Shown in pieces: positions 54,637 to 64,000 of a DNA stretch of 64,000 nucleotides (positions are counted from its first letter, which is position 1; each line of letters starts with the position of its first letter). The notes under the pieces were generated by a model. It was not told the DNA's origin. It did not search any database and saw only the letters and a list, made by a program, of their open reading frames with translations. Position numbers and translations under genes: made by a program. Origin of the DNA: Pseudoxanthomonas sp. X-1 (lineage in GTDB: Bacteria > Pseudomonadota > Gammaproteobacteria > Xanthomonadales > Xanthomonadaceae); assembly GCF_020042665.1 (NCBI RefSeq), contig NZ_CP083376.1:3756001-3820000 (forward strand), read 5' to 3'.

Positions 54637-55767
54637 CTATCCATTGGCACGAGCATTATCCAACATCATCGCCTCTTGAAGTTCATAGAACTTCCGCACT
54701 GGGTATATATCCAGAGTCCGCGCGCGGATATTTTCACGACTAAAGCCACTCCCACTTAACACCATCCGCTCCATCGCCCGGGCCAATTCAACCGAATCTC
54801 CAACCGGAACGACCTCGCCATTGCCAGTATTCTCGACGATGGTACGCACCCCGGGCAAATCAGAAGCGATCACTCTCGCACCACTTTGCATCGCCTCAAG
54901 CTGAACCATCCCGAAGGCCTCGTAGCGATTGACACTTGGCAGAACAAGGACATCGATCTTTGAATAAAAGAGCTGGAGCTCATGTTCGCTTACGCGCCCG
55001 AGCACCTCCACCGCCGGGCCCAGCGCATCGATGGCGCCATGGATCTTATCCATGACCCCACCGCCGGCAACGTTGTGAGTATCGCCCACCAAAATGAGGC
55101 GGACACGACTTCCATGCTTGGCGTAGAGGCCCGCGAAAGCTTCCAGCAGAATAGGAAGTCCTTTTTCTTCAACAAAGCGGCCAACGAACCCAAAGCAGAA
55201 TACGCCGTCCGCAGGCTCGTGCCGTTCGTGCCACGGCATCTCCTTCATCGGAGCCAGTACTTCATGCTGCTTTCCACGCGTCGCCGAGAGCCATGCGGAA
55301 GACATGGCATAGTCATGTGTAAGCACCCCCACATCGCGAGCGCGCTGTGTAGCAAGCCAACTTGATAACCGCGTAACATTAACTGCAAATAGATCGACAA
55401 GACCTCCGACCACCGCCATATCACATTGATAGTTCACCACCAACTTGCGCCTCGGAACCATAAGTGACAGCAGGCCAGACTCAAGCATCGGAGTATGAAG
55501 GTTAACCACATCATGCTTACGCGCGAGGTGATTGAACAGTGCCACGAATCTCCAACTCAACACTCCCTTGTGTAAGCGAGCGAAAACAGGAGCGCGGATC
55601 ACGCGCACGCCGTTGATTTGTTCTTTATCCGGCAGAGACTCATCATGTTGGGTAGTCAATACTGTCACCTGATGCCGCCCAGCCAGATCCTCGGCGAGCA
55701 TTCTGGCAAACTCGGTCACACCGCTCATGTACGGCGTGTAATAGCTGAGGACAATGAGAATCTTCAT
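54637..55767 (-). CDS. Glycosyltransferase family 4 protein
   Basis: The 376-residue protein has a GT-B fold with two Rossmann domains: MKILIVLSYYTPYMSGVTEF at the start, VGRFVEEKGLPILLEAF in the linker region and the GT4 EX7E motif in PSVNRYEAFGMVQLEAMQSG. It transfers a sugar from a nucleotide donor to a growing glycan, probably in the O-antigen. Sugar and acceptor cannot be told. It starts three bases after the stop of the small membrane protein, so the two are coupled. Codon use is less GC-rich than in the core genes. Confidence 0.85.
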   Translation of the reverse strand: MKILIVLSYYTPYMSGVTEFARMLAEDLAGRHQVTVLTTQHDESLPDKEQINGVRVIRAPVFARLHKGVLSWRFVALFNHLARKHDVVNLHTPMLESGLLSLMVPRRKLVVNYQCDMAVVGGLVDLFAVNVTRLSSWLATQRARDVGVLTHDYAMSSAWLSATRGKQHEVLAPMKEMPWHERHEPADGVFCFGFVGRFVEEKGLPILLEAFAGLYAKHGSRVRLILVGDTHNVAGGGVMDKIHGAIDALGPAVEVLGRVSEHELQLFYSKIDVLVLPSVNRYEAFGMVQLEAMQSGARVIASDLPGVRTIVENTGNGEVVPVGDSVELARAMERMVLSGSGFSRENIRARTLDIYPVRKFYELQEAMMLDNARANG

Positions 55768-55769
55768 GC

Positions 55770-56120
55770 TCAGCTGGCACTCACCAGAATTACGCCAAGT
55801 ACGATAAGACCGATGCCGATCATGCGCAGCTGGCTGATGTGCTCCCCCAAGAACAGCACGGCAAGTACCGGCGTCACAACATAGGTCAAGGCAATCATCG
55901 GCTGCAATTTGGTCAACGGCATAAATTTCAGCAGCACTACCCACGAAACAAGGGGAATGATCTGCATGACCATCCCCAACAAGAGCGCAGGATTGGTCAA
56001 GATGGTCTTTAGTGCCACCGCCAGCCCTTCCGAATAAATCACCCGCCCTGCGCCGGCCTTCAGTAGCACGGTGCCGCAAGCGCCAAGTAGCACCAGCGCA
56101 AAAACCAGTAATGTCTGCAT
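55770..56120 (-). CDS. Small EmrE/ArnE-like membrane protein
   Basis: The 116-residue protein has four hydrophobic helices (LLVFALVLLGACGTVLLKAG; LLLGMVMQIIPLVSWVVLL; IALTYVVTPVLAVLFLGEHI; IGIGLIVLGVILVSAS), the small multidrug resistance/half-EamA plan. Such proteins include ArnE/ArnF, which flip undecaprenyl-phosphate aminoarabinose. Placed between a GT4 gene and a large membrane protein, a role in flipping a lipid-linked sugar is more likely than drug export (inference). It carries no Glu14-like residue in helix 1. Confidence 0.75.
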   Translation of the reverse strand: MQTLLVFALVLLGACGTVLLKAGAGRVIYSEGLAVALKTILTNPALLLGMVMQIIPLVSWVVLLKFMPLTKLQPMIALTYVVTPVLAVLFLGEHISQLRMIGIGLIVLGVILVSAS

Positions 56121-56158
56121 TCTCTAGAATTCTCGGCTTTCAACGAAACGTGAAACTT

Positions 56159-58423
56159 CTACTTGACGCACGTTGTTCTTACACGAGCAACCTTGGCGAA
56201 AAGTTTGCGATCGTCGGAAGATAATCCAGCTTCTTTGGGCGAGATGGGGTTCCAGCCGGCTTGAATCACAGTTCGCGACCAGCCAGCCGGAATCGCAAAT
56301 TCCAGTTGCCCGTCCTTGGCGGGCATGCTCTCCCGCTTGCCCTCCTGAGTGATCGTGATCTGCGCATCGTGTGGCGGCATGAAATAGCTTACGTCGAGTG
56401 TTACTTTTGCTGGGCACTCATCGCGAGCCACGCTCTCAATCTCGAATTGCTGATGCGTCCAGCAGTGGGCCAATTCGCAATCATACCATCCATTGCCTGC
56501 CACCGATGCGCCGGGAGCTCGCAAAAGGTCAACCAGATCGTACTCCTTGAAGCTGCTTACCGAAGAATCTGGATACAAGAAGGGTGAACTCGCCCCGAGT
56601 TCGGACTTCAATCTTAGCAGCCAGCGGGGATAACCAGAAGAAGCGAAGCTATCCGAGACGATATTCCGCAGATAGCCACCACGCAGCAGATTATCCCGTA
56701 GATCCGGCATTGCGATGAGAGCGCCTCTCATGCGAATCAGAAAACCGGCGTAATGGTCCTTTTGAAACCTCTCGACTGATATCGCACCCGAATCGTCGAT
56801 AAGAACAGTATCGCGCTGACCGATCGACGCTACGCCATCCTCGAAGTCGCGGCTAAGCCCGTGCAACCCGATATTATCGCGGAGAAGATGGTAACTGCGC
56901 GCAGCAAACGCGGCCGCACAAAAGAGCAACAGAGCAAGCACCAGAAGCCCGATGCAAAATCGCACAACGGCAGACGCACTGCCCCCCCTGTAGCCCCGAT
57001 ATGTACAGAGCACAGCCGTCCACAGTGCCAGCATGTATGCACATGGGCCCACCATTTGGATTATCTTATGCTCACCGTACGCATAATGACGAAGCTCGAT
57101 ATAAGCGACCAGTGCGAGGATCAGAAGCGAAAGCGAAATCACATAGAATCTCGCACGAGGAACCAAGGCGCTTGCACCTACTACCGCTATCGAGCAAAAG
57201 AGTCCGACAGCAAGCTGACTCTGCGTTACCGCCGGATCGGCACCTAACAACACCCCTGCGAAGGGAGCTGCGACCCAGGCCCATGGTGCCGTATTCAAGT
57301 ACCAGCCGGCCCATTGCCCCCCTTGGGCCAAGGCGCTAATTGCCTTGAACGAGCCATACAACTCGAACAGCACCACGTTCAAGCCCGCAGAAATGACGAT
57401 TATAGATACCGCCCCACCTATAAATATGTGGCGAAAATTCCTCGCTCTGAACGCGTCAGCAGCAACGCCAATAGCGGTAATGCAGCAAGCTGGAGCAAGA
57501 GCCTCACCATAAACGTGGCCTACAATGGAAGATGCGATGCCCAGCAGGACTGCCCGCTTGACCGGAGTCAGGAGCGGAGAAACTGCAAGTCCGAGCACGC
57601 AGGACAGCGCAAGTCCACCGAGCGCAGTTCCCAGATTGGCATTGGAGACCGCACCCCAGACGCCAGGTGAGAAAAGGACCAGATTCGCAGCGATAGCCGC
57701 ACCGATGAGCATGAGCAGCTGACGCACACTCGAAACCGCGGAGCCCGCGCACCAAGTCCACATCGCGGCCATCGGAAGCAGAACTCCGAGGGAAATGAGG
57801 ATGTAAACATCATTCGCCGCTCCCAATTTGGAACGGCCAGCCGCGACTGCAAGCAGCGCGTAGCTCCCATTTCGATAGCCTATGCAATCGTTTCCTATAT
57901 AAACAGCACCTTGCAGGCAATTGCCAAGCTTCCACACATCTTGCACTTCGGGCGAACCGACTCGCAACGGGTGATTCCAGGACCAGAGCGCCCCTTCGTA
58001 ATAGTAAATGGAATCGTGATTGGCAGCCTCCAATAGCCACCACGCGCTTGCGCCGAATATTCTGGCTATGATTAATCCAGAAAGAACGACTGCGAGAATC
58101 GCAATCAGGCCAGGAACGGCAACGCGACGCGGGGAAGCCCGAAGCCAGATCAAGCGGCCGGCACCAAATATGCCAGCCACCATGAGAATTTCATGGACAT
58201 GCCTTGCGGAAGTCCAGAGGCTGGCATTGAGCAGCAATAGAAATACAGCCAAGATTGCGGCCGCGCCGTTCGACGCGAGGTGAGGATGCACCTTATCCCC
58301 GTCCGCAAGCAAGAGCCTTCTTGGCAGAAATAGACTTGCGGTTGAAAGGAGCAAGAATGCAGCTGTAGCCGCACCGATAATTGCAGCCATAGGTGATCCC
58401 AAGAGCCCGTAAGTAAATATCAA
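56159..58423 (-). CDS. Large membrane protein, possible GT-C glycosyltransferase
   Basis: The 754-residue protein is not one I recognise. Residues about 1-540 contain about twelve to thirteen hydrophobic helices; the first long loop after helix 4 reads WWLLEAANHDSIYYYEG, with acidic residues where GT-C enzymes have their catalytic aspartate or glutamate. Residues about 545-754 form a soluble tail (DTVLIDDSGAISVERFQKDH, and cysteines in WYDCELAHCW). GC content is clearly lower than in the core genes, as in the variable part of O-antigen loci. It may use a lipid-linked sugar to decorate the O-antigen; this is an inference. Confidence 0.6.
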   Translation of the reverse strand: MIFTYGLLGSPMAAIIGAATAAFLLLSTASLFLPRRLLLADGDKVHPHLASNGAAAILAVFLLLLNASLWTSARHVHEILMVAGIFGAGRLIWLRASPRRVAVPGLIAILAVVLSGLIIARIFGASAWWLLEAANHDSIYYYEGALWSWNHPLRVGSPEVQDVWKLGNCLQGAVYIGNDCIGYRNGSYALLAVAAGRSKLGAANDVYILISLGVLLPMAAMWTWCAGSAVSSVRQLLMLIGAAIAANLVLFSPGVWGAVSNANLGTALGGLALSCVLGLAVSPLLTPVKRAVLLGIASSIVGHVYGEALAPACCITAIGVAADAFRARNFRHIFIGGAVSIIVISAGLNVVLFELYGSFKAISALAQGGQWAGWYLNTAPWAWVAAPFAGVLLGADPAVTQSQLAVGLFCSIAVVGASALVPRARFYVISLSLLILALVAYIELRHYAYGEHKIIQMVGPCAYMLALWTAVLCTYRGYRGGSASAVVRFCIGLLVLALLLFCAAAFAARSYHLLRDNIGLHGLSRDFEDGVASIGQRDTVLIDDSGAISVERFQKDHYAGFLIRMRGALIAMPDLRDNLLRGGYLRNIVSDSFASSGYPRWLLRLKSELGASSPFLYPDSSVSSFKEYDLVDLLRAPGASVAGNGWYDCELAHCWTHQQFEIESVARDECPAKVTLDVSYFMPPHDAQITITQEGKRESMPAKDGQLEFAIPAGWSRTVIQAGWNPISPKEAGLSSDDRKLFAKVARVRTTCVK

Positions 58424-58441
58424 ACCAGTCTGTCGAGAGTT

Positions 58442-59350
58442 CTACCCTTGCCCGCAGAGCATCCAGCGCAAAGTTTCGTCCAGATCTACCTCCCCCAACC
58501 TTTCGAACAACCTCTCAAGGCGTGACGGATTCCCCTTGAGCTCTCTTACTTCGCCAGTTCTCACGAAAGCGGGGTTGACCTTCAGCTCGATGCGATGGCC
58601 GGTAATTTCTTCGCATAAAGCCACGACTTCGCGCAACGAGTACTGTTTCCCTGTGCAGACGTTGTAGGTGTTCCCAATCGCAGCGGGTGTCTCGATCAGG
58701 CGTCGGTAGATCTGCGCCACCATGCGCACGTCATTGAACTCCCGCCAGACGTCAAGATTGCCCAGTTCGATCACATCATCTCTGCGCTTGAAGTGATCAA
58801 CGATCTTGGGAATGAGGAAGTTTCCAGCCTGGCCCACACCCGTGTAGTTGAAGGGCCGCGCAACCACCAATGGCAGCCGGTCCTTCCACAGGCTGGCCAT
58901 ATACTCCATCGCCAGCTTGCTGACCGCGTAGTCATTGGCCGGCTCCGCCCGGGTATCTTCGTCCAGCATTCCACTAGCGGCATTGCCATACACGTTTGCG
59001 CTGCTGGCCAGCAGCACGCATTGCGGCACATTTCCCGATGCCGCTATGGCACTTAGCAAGTTGCGAGTGCCGATCAGGTTGACCTTGTAGAAATCATCGA
59101 CATTGCCATGTGCAACGAAGGCCAGCGCCGCCAGATGCACGACCGCATCGGGCCGTATCAGTGCCAGCACGTCATTGAGACCCGCCGCATCCAGCAGATC
59201 CACCTGATGGTAGTTCTTCGAGGGCTCCTCAGCCGAATGGCTGCCAATGCCGACCACGCGCCAGCCGTGGGCCTGCAACTCGCTCCGGACGTAGCGGCCG
59301 GTAAAGCCCGCCACGCCCGTCACAAGCGCGACTTTTCCGGGAGCGCCCAT
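58442..59350 (-). CDS. rmd: GDP-6-deoxy-D-mannose reductase
   Basis: Rmd reduces the product of Gmd to GDP-D-rhamnose. The 302-residue SDR has the NAD(P) fold ALVTGVAGFTGRYV, the serine in ASSANVYGN and the Tyr-Lys pair in YAVSKLAMEYM, with RPFNYTGVGQAGNFLIPKIV typical of Rmd. A fucose synthase-type reductase would be longer and usually has an epimerase signature, so D-rhamnose is the better call. Its ATG shares one base with the gmd stop (TGATG). Confidence 0.85.
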   Translation of the reverse strand: MGAPGKVALVTGVAGFTGRYVRSELQAHGWRVVGIGSHSAEEPSKNYHQVDLLDAAGLNDVLALIRPDAVVHLAALAFVAHGNVDDFYKVNLIGTRNLLSAIAASGNVPQCVLLASSANVYGNAASGMLDEDTRAEPANDYAVSKLAMEYMASLWKDRLPLVVARPFNYTGVGQAGNFLIPKIVDHFKRRDDVIELGNLDVWREFNDVRMVAQIYRRLIETPAAIGNTYNVCTGKQYSLREVVALCEEITGHRIELKVNPAFVRTGEVRELKGNPSRLERLFERLGEVDLDETLRWMLCGQG

Positions 59351-60387
59351 CAGAATGAGGCGCCGATCTCGTTACGGTCCAGGTCCGCCTGAACCATCAT
59401 GGCGCACAGGTCTTCCAGGGAAGTCTTGGGCTCCCAACCAAGCTGCTGCTTCGCCTTGGCCGGATCACCGATCAGCAGATCAACCTCGGCGGGACGATAG
59501 AACTTCGGGTTGATCCGCAGTACGGTCTTGCCGGAATCCGTGTCGACGGCAGTCTCGCCCTCATCCTTGCCCTGGAACTCGACATTGATGCCGGCGTTCC
59601 TGAAGGCCAACTCAACAAAGTAGCGGATCGGCACCGTGCGGTTGGTGCCAAGCACGTACGTATCCGGCATGTCGACCTGCAACATGCGCCACATGCCTTC
59701 CACATATTCCTTGGCAAAACCCCAATCGCGCTTGGCGTCCAGATTACCCAGCTCGAGGACATCGAGCTTGCCCAGTTTGATCTTCGCGACCGCGTCGCTG
59801 ATCTTGCGAGTCACGAACTCGCGCCCACGCAGTGGCGATTCATGATTGAACAGGATACCGCTGCAGCCGAAGATGTCGTAGCTCTCGCGGTAGTTGACCG
59901 TCATCCAGTGCGCGTACAGCTTGGCTACGCCGTATGGACTGCGCGGATAGAAAGGCGTGCTTTCGACCTGCGGGATGGCCTGCACCTTCCCGAACATTTC
60001 CGAAGTCGAAGCCTGGTAAAAGCGGATCTTCGGGTTGACGATGCGAATAGCCTCGAGCAGGTACAGCGGCCCGATGCCGGTGATCTGCGCGGTGGTGTGC
60101 GGCTGGTCGAAAGACACACCGACAAAGCTCTGCGCGGCCAGGTTGTAAACCTCGGTGGCACCCGTGCTTTCCAGGAGCCGGATACTTGAACCCAAGTCGG
60201 TCAGGTCATACTCGACCAGGTGGAGCGACGGGTGGTTCTCGATGCCCAGCTCCTGGATACGCCAAAAGTTGACCGAACTGGTGCGGCGATAGGTGCCATA
60301 GACGACATAGTCCTTTTCCAGCAGCAGCTGCGCCAGATAGGCGCCGTCCTGGCCGGAAATTCCCGTGATGATTGCGATCTTGCTCAT
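59350..60387 (-). CDS. gmd: GDP-mannose 4,6-dehydratase
   Basis: Gmd converts GDP-mannose to GDP-4-dehydro-6-deoxymannose. The 345-residue protein has the fold [20 protein letters not shown] and the catalytic set: STSEMFG with the Tyr-Lys pair in [10 protein letters not shown], plus the [16 protein letters not shown] motif. The ATG at 60387 has GGAGA upstream; an ATG nine codons earlier is less likely. It supplies Rmd, with which it is coupled. GDP-mannose itself must come from XanB outside the window. Confidence 0.93.
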   Translation of the reverse strand: MSKIAIITGISGQDGAYLAQLLLEKDYVVYGTYRRTSSVNFWRIQELGIENHPSLHLVEYDLTDLGSSIRLLESTGATEVYNLAAQSFVGVSFDQPHTTAQITGIGPLYLLEAIRIVNPKIRFYQASTSEMFGKVQAIPQVESTPFYPRSPYGVAKLYAHWMTVNYRESYDIFGCSGILFNHESPLRGREFVTRKISDAVAKIKLGKLDVLELGNLDAKRDWGFAKEYVEGMWRMLQVDMPDTYVLGTNRTVPIRYFVELAFRNAGINVEFQGKDEGETAVDTDSGKTVLRINPKFYRPAEVDLLIGDPAKAKQQLGWEPKTSLEDLCAMMVQADLDRNEIGASF

Positions 60388-60430
60388 TGCTTCTCCATAG
60401 ATTTTTTCTGTCACCGTAAGCCCGCGAGCC

Positions 60431-63400
60431 TTACCCGACCTGCTCGACTACCGGCGCACTGAAGGGCGGGACATCATCCAGCCCGTCTGTCTCTTCCGTT
60501 CCGATGTCGCACAACACGATGCGCTCCAACTGGACATCGGCACCAGCCTCCACAAACATGCGTATCTCAATGTTGCTGACCGCACGATCAAGGTCGAACT
60601 CCAGTTTTAACGGGAACGCACGCGCATCGGCGGAAGCCTGTTCGAGATCGAACTCCTGCCGCGCGTGCGTCGCTTCGCCACCACTGCTGCACACGTCAAC
60701 CCAGCCACGCGCACAGCCGGCACCGAACAACTCCACTTCGTAGTGGCCGGCCTGCAACGGCAAATACGGGCCATAGAACAAGTAGCCACGTTCACCGGTG
60801 GAAACCACGCGTCCCTGCACAAGCCTACCGACTTGGGTGTGGAAGCGATAGTCATACGCGTTGAAGATGCGCCGCGGCCCCGGGCGCCATTGGTGCGTCC
60901 AGCGCTGTTCAGTGATGACTTCGATCAGCTGCGCAGAAGCCTGTGACCAGGTCAGCCACTTGATTCCCGAGGGCGACGGCACCTGGCCGCAGGCATCCAG
61001 TTCGACCCATTGGTCCACAGCGGCGGCGATTGCCAGGGGCTCGCTGCCGTGGAAGTAGACCGCATGGTCGCCGGCCACTTCGCGGAACACGGGCAGATCA
61101 CGAATGATGAGCGGCAAGCCGTGGTGCGCCGCTTCGATCAGAGGCAACCCGAACCCCTCACCCTCGGATGGATTGAGCAGGGCCGACGCCCGCCGGTAGG
61201 CGGCCTGCAACAGATCGTCGCCGGCCTTCTCGAACCAGAACAGGCGCCTGCCCCGCATCGGGTGCGACCTCAGCCGTTCGACGAGCGACTCCGTCAACCA
61301 TCCCGGCTTGCCGATGATCACAAGATTGACATCGGCGTCGCGCTCCCAAAGCAACTCAAACGCTGCAAGCGCCTGCGCATGTCCCTTCCTCGGCTCGACG
61401 GTGCCGACCATGAGGAAGGTGCGGCGCTCACCAAGAGCATCGAACTCCGTGCGATGCGCACCGGCCGTCGCGACGGCCTGCTCGGCAACCGCCGGTTCAG
61501 CCCAGTCCGCCCCGAGGTGGAACCACCCTATCCGGAGCGCGCGTAGGCGTTCGGGCTGGGATTGATTCAGCCAGTACTCGAACTCGTCCGCGACGGACCG
61601 GGAAATGCAGACGATGCCATCGGCGACAACGGCGATTGCCTCATACCAAGACCTAAAATAAGGCAGCAGATGAGGCTCGAAGCAATCCGAACGTAGCACG
61701 GGGAGCAGGTCATACACCACGAAATGCAGCTTGACTCCCCGATCGCGCAAGCGTTTGAAGACACCCAGGTGACTTGGCACCAGATGAGCGATCAGATCCA
61801 GCCCCAGAAAAACGTCTCCGCTGCGCATGTCAACCGCTTCGTCCGGCGGCAAAGACTCGCCCTGAAGATAGCGCTTGCTGCAATAGGAACGCGCGTAATG
61901 GATGACGCCCGCGTCATTCATGTACACGGGTTCCACCACATACCCGGGCGGTGCTGAAGTAATGAGCTCGTCAAGCACATGGCGCACCACCCGCTGGATT
62001 CCAGTCCCCGCGTCATGGATCGCTAGGTTTGAAATATCCACGAACCATCGCGGCATCTGGCCGAGGCGTGGTTGCTGTGCAGCTAGCGATCCGGCTACAG
62101 CCAGCCAGTCCTGTTGGCTGGATGCTGCAGCAGCCGGACTCTCACGCAGCGCTACGACCATGGCTTCGACTTCATCGCGCCAGCGATTGGCCACTGCGGA
62201 AGGGTAGATGACCTGGCTTTCGCCCAGTGCAGCCAATGCCGATGGCGGCACCAACGCATCCAGCACGTCACCACGGAAGCCACCCAAAATCGCCTGACGC
62301 GCACCAGCGCACCCGGAGGCGCGGCAAACCAGCTCGACCACCAGGCCTCGGTCCGTTCGCGACAGCACCTCCAACGCCTGTCCCGGCGACGGGCTCGAAA
62401 GCATCAGGTCGGCCGCCTTGGCACTGGCCAGCTTCAGCGCAGCGGCGCCCTTAGCGCCGCTCTTGACGTCGATCCGGGAAGACGTGGGCCGCGCCAAGGC
62501 CCGCACACCAGAAGCGGCGACCGATTGGCGCTCAGTACCCTTGATGCTCCACACCGCCTCGATACTGTCAAGCGCGCGGCGGGCTGATTCCTCCCACGAA
62601 AAGCGCTTGGACTGACGCACAGCGTGATCGAGAAACCGTCGGCGGAAATCGTAGTCGGTCAACGCCATCTGCATCGCGGCAGTGATCGCGCCATCGTCCT
62701 TGGGATCGAACAAGGCCTCCCGAAAGCCGATAACTTCGGGAAGGCTGGAGGAATCGGAACCGATCACCACCGCTCCGCTGCTCATGGCTTCAAGCGCCGG
62801 CAGGCCGAAGCCCTCCTGCAGGGAGGCAAACACGTACAACGCGCACAGGTTGTAGAGCTTCACCAGATCCTCGTCGGGCACGAACCCGGCAAAGACCACG
62901 TCTTGATCGTCCAGACCGGATTGCTGCACAACGCTCTGCAGCGCGGATTTTTCCGGCGCTGGCGCCCCACCGACGATGACCAACTGGTGCGAGTCGCGCA
63001 GTTCCCGGGGGAGCCGCGCGAAAGCTCGGATCAGTGCTGCGATGTTCTTGCGGGCATCAAATCCGCCTGCGTACAGGATGAACGCCTTGCCGATACCGTA
63101 CCGCACCATCAGGCCTCCCCTGTGCAGCTCCGCATCCGGAAGGCGACGGAAGATGGCATCGGCGGCGCCAGAAATGTCGGACACCGACGCGTCCAGGGGA
63201 GATAGTAGCTGCGTCGCCTCATCACAGGAAAATGCGGAAATCCCCAGCAACTGGTCCGCGTGCCTGAGATAGGCCAGTTTCTCCATGTACCAGGATTTGA
63301 TCCTGGGGTCGGCCAGGTACGCCTCTTGGTGACTCAAGGGAATCAAGTCGTATAGCGTGACCGCGGTGAGCCAGGGCTCGTTCCGCGAAATCGTGCAGGT

Positions 63401-63775
63401 GACATTGTCAGCCACGCCCTCGAACAGGCTCGCGACGTGCACCACGTCCGGGTTCAGGCGACGCAATGCATCCAACCGCAGCAGCTCGGAAGCGCGACGG
63501 CGAAAAGCATTGTCTGGGTGGATGAATGCGCTTGAATCCAAGCCGTGCCAGACCACGATGTCCCGGTCCGGCACCAGATGCTCAAAATGTTTACGCATCG
63601 ATTCGATCGACTCGCTCATCGCCGCATTGAGCAGCAGCGAGAATCGATGTCCCCTTGGATTGGCCGCCATGGCCTTCGCTAACGCCAAGGAATAGCGGCC
63701 GATGCCACGCCTTCCGCTTTCCGGAGACTGGCATGCCTGTAGATCAAGCACGATATGCAGATGCTCCCCCTTCAT
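60431..63775 (-). CDS. Bifunctional glycosyltransferase with two GT4 domains
   Basis: The product has 1114 residues. The first GT4 unit (about residues 1-385) starts [20 protein letters not shown] and has the EX7E motif in [18 protein letters not shown]. After a helical linker of about 150 residues, the second unit (about 580-960) begins [20 protein letters not shown] and has [20 protein letters not shown] beta-rich C-terminal domain of about 130 residues follows. Such double enzymes build rhamnan or other repeats in xanthomonad and Pseudomonas O-antigens. I start at the ATG at 63775; the frame stays open upstream, but that part overlaps the neighbouring gene. Confidence 0.85.
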   Translation of the reverse strand: MKGEHLHIVLDLQACQSPESGRRGIGRYSLALAKAMAANPRGHRFSLLLNAAMSESIESMRKHFEHLVPDRDIVVWHGLDSSAFIHPDNAFRRRASELLRLDALRRLNPDVVHVASLFEGVADNVTCTISRNEPWLTAVTLYDLIPLSHQEAYLADPRIKSWYMEKLAYLRHADQLLGISAFSCDEATQLLSPLDASVSDISGAADAIFRRLPDAELHRGGLMVRYGIGKAFILYAGGFDARKNIAALIRAFARLPRELRDSHQLVIVGGAPAPEKSALQSVVQQSGLDDQDVVFAGFVPDEDLVKLYNLCALYVFASLQEGFGLPALEAMSSGAVVIGSDSSSLPEVIGFREALFDPKDDGAITAAMQMALTDYDFRRRFLDHAVRQSKRFSWEESARRALDSIEAVWSIKGTERQSVAASGVRALARPTSSRIDVKSGAKGAAALKLASAKAADLMLSSPSPGQALEVLSRTDRGLVVELVCRASGCAGARQAILGGFRGDVLDALVPPSALAALGESQVIYPSAVANRWRDEVEAMVVALRESPAAAASSQQDWLAVAGSLAAQQPRLGQMPRWFVDISNLAIHDAGTGIQRVVRHVLDELITSAPPGYVVEPVYMNDAGVIHYARSYCSKRYLQGESLPPDEAVDMRSGDVFLGLDLIAHLVPSHLGVFKRLRDRGVKLHFVVYDLLPVLRSDCFEPHLLPYFRSWYEAIAVVADGIVCISRSVADEFEYWLNQSQPERLRALRIGWFHLGADWAEPAVAEQAVATAGAHRTEFDALGERRTFLMVGTVEPRKGHAQALAAFELLWERDADVNLVIIGKPGWLTESLVERLRSHPMRGRRLFWFEKAGDDLLQAAYRRASALLNPSEGEGFGLPLIEAAHHGLPLIIRDLPVFREVAGDHAVYFHGSEPLAIAAAVDQWVELDACGQVPSPSGIKWLTWSQASAQLIEVITEQRWTHQWRPGPRRIFNAYDYRFHTQVGRLVQGRVVSTGERGYLFYGPYLPLQAGHYEVELFGAGCARGWVDVCSSGGEATHARQEFDLEQASADARAFPLKLEFDLDRAVSNIEIRMFVEAGADVQLERIVLCDIGTEETDGLDDVPPFSAPVVEQVG

Positions 63776-63792
63776 TTCAGTCCAGCACTCCT

Positions 63793-64000
63793 CTATTTCT
63801 TCCCTGTGATCCTCTGGGTCAGCCGGTAGATCCGCGCAGCCTGCCAATCCAACGTCTCGAGTGCGATGGGCTGCGAAGCCTCCTGTGGCGCGCCAGCGAC
63901 GGAACCAAAGAGAAACAAGCGCCCCTTGTTTATCAGTAGGGAATTCTTGCCGATGACCTTCACGACCGCATGTCGCAACCAGCCCCATCGAGCGACACCG
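63793..64000 (-). CDS. C-terminal end of an unidentified protein (cut by window edge)
   Basis: An open frame runs from the window edge to a TAG at 63793-63795, giving 68 residues without a stop. It ends WQAARIYRLTQRITGKK and contains SLLINKGRLFLFGSVAG. It lies 17 bases upstream of the double glycosyltransferase in the same direction, so it belongs to the same O-antigen operon. The visible part is too short to name a family. Confidence 0.6.
   Translation of the reverse strand, partial: GVARWGWLRHAVVKVIGKNSLLINKGRLFLFGSVAGAPQEASQPIALETLDWQAARIYRLTQRITGKK

Overview
The window is very GC-rich chromosomal DNA from a gammaproteobacterium of the Xanthomonadaceae/Lysobacteraceae. I infer a Xanthomonas- or Pseudoxanthomonas-like organism; the genus cannot be fixed from the sequence. 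The reasons are a XanA-type phosphoglucomutase/phosphomannomutase with the family's 448-residue length, an rmlBACD-etfBA block leading into an O-antigen locus (the LPS locus of Xanthomonas is known to abut etfA), a xanthomonad-type H-NS protein and xanthomonad-style intergenic palindromes.

Region 1 (1-18.5 kb) is core genome: the start of lptF, pepA, holC, valS, an EamA transporter, a coupled pssA / holD-like / rimI operon, DUF4124 genes (one broken), proS, an H-NS protein, a ThrE-type exporter, and a coupled operon for an Mla/Mce-type lipid transporter (STAS-MlaE fusion, MlaF, MlaD, lipoprotein), then alkB. A WbsX/RgpF-type glycan gene (18.6-20.6 kb) and a 3-oxoacid CoA-transferase pair (20.7-22.0 kb) follow.

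Region 2 (22.2-43.1 kb) is an accessory catabolic island. I read it as a furan pathway of the hmf type known from Cupriavidus basilensis. HmfH and an aldehyde dehydrogenase would oxidise hydroxymethylfurfural/furfural; HmfF (UbiD) with HmfG (UbiX) would decarboxylate furan-2,5-dicarboxylate; HmfD makes 2-furoyl-CoA; the Mo-enzyme HmfABC hydroxylates it; and HmfE releases 2-oxoglutarate. hmfABCDE are in the same order as in the reference cluster. A LysR regulator sits between two arms, and a matching T-N11-A palindrome (TCAGA-N3-TCTGA) lies before it and at its 3' end. The large arm is headed by a thiamine-diphosphate enzyme, an FMN 2-hydroxy-acid dehydrogenase and an Na+/solute symporter. This is the logic of the mandelate pathway placed in front of a furoate pathway, and I suggest it is an undescribed feeder module.

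Region 3 (43.7-64 kb) makes surface polysaccharide precursors: xanA, ugd, rmlBACD (dTDP-L-rhamnose), then etfBA, then a variable O-antigen region. That region holds a lipoprotein, a HAD-UbiA fusion that may make a polyprenyl-phosphate pentose, a GT4 glycosyltransferase, an EmrE/ArnE-like small membrane protein, a 754-residue orphan membrane protein, rmd and gmd (GDP-D-rhamnose) and a two-domain glycosyltransferase. The final gene is cut by the window edge. No rRNA, tRNA, CRISPR array, transposase or integrase was seen.
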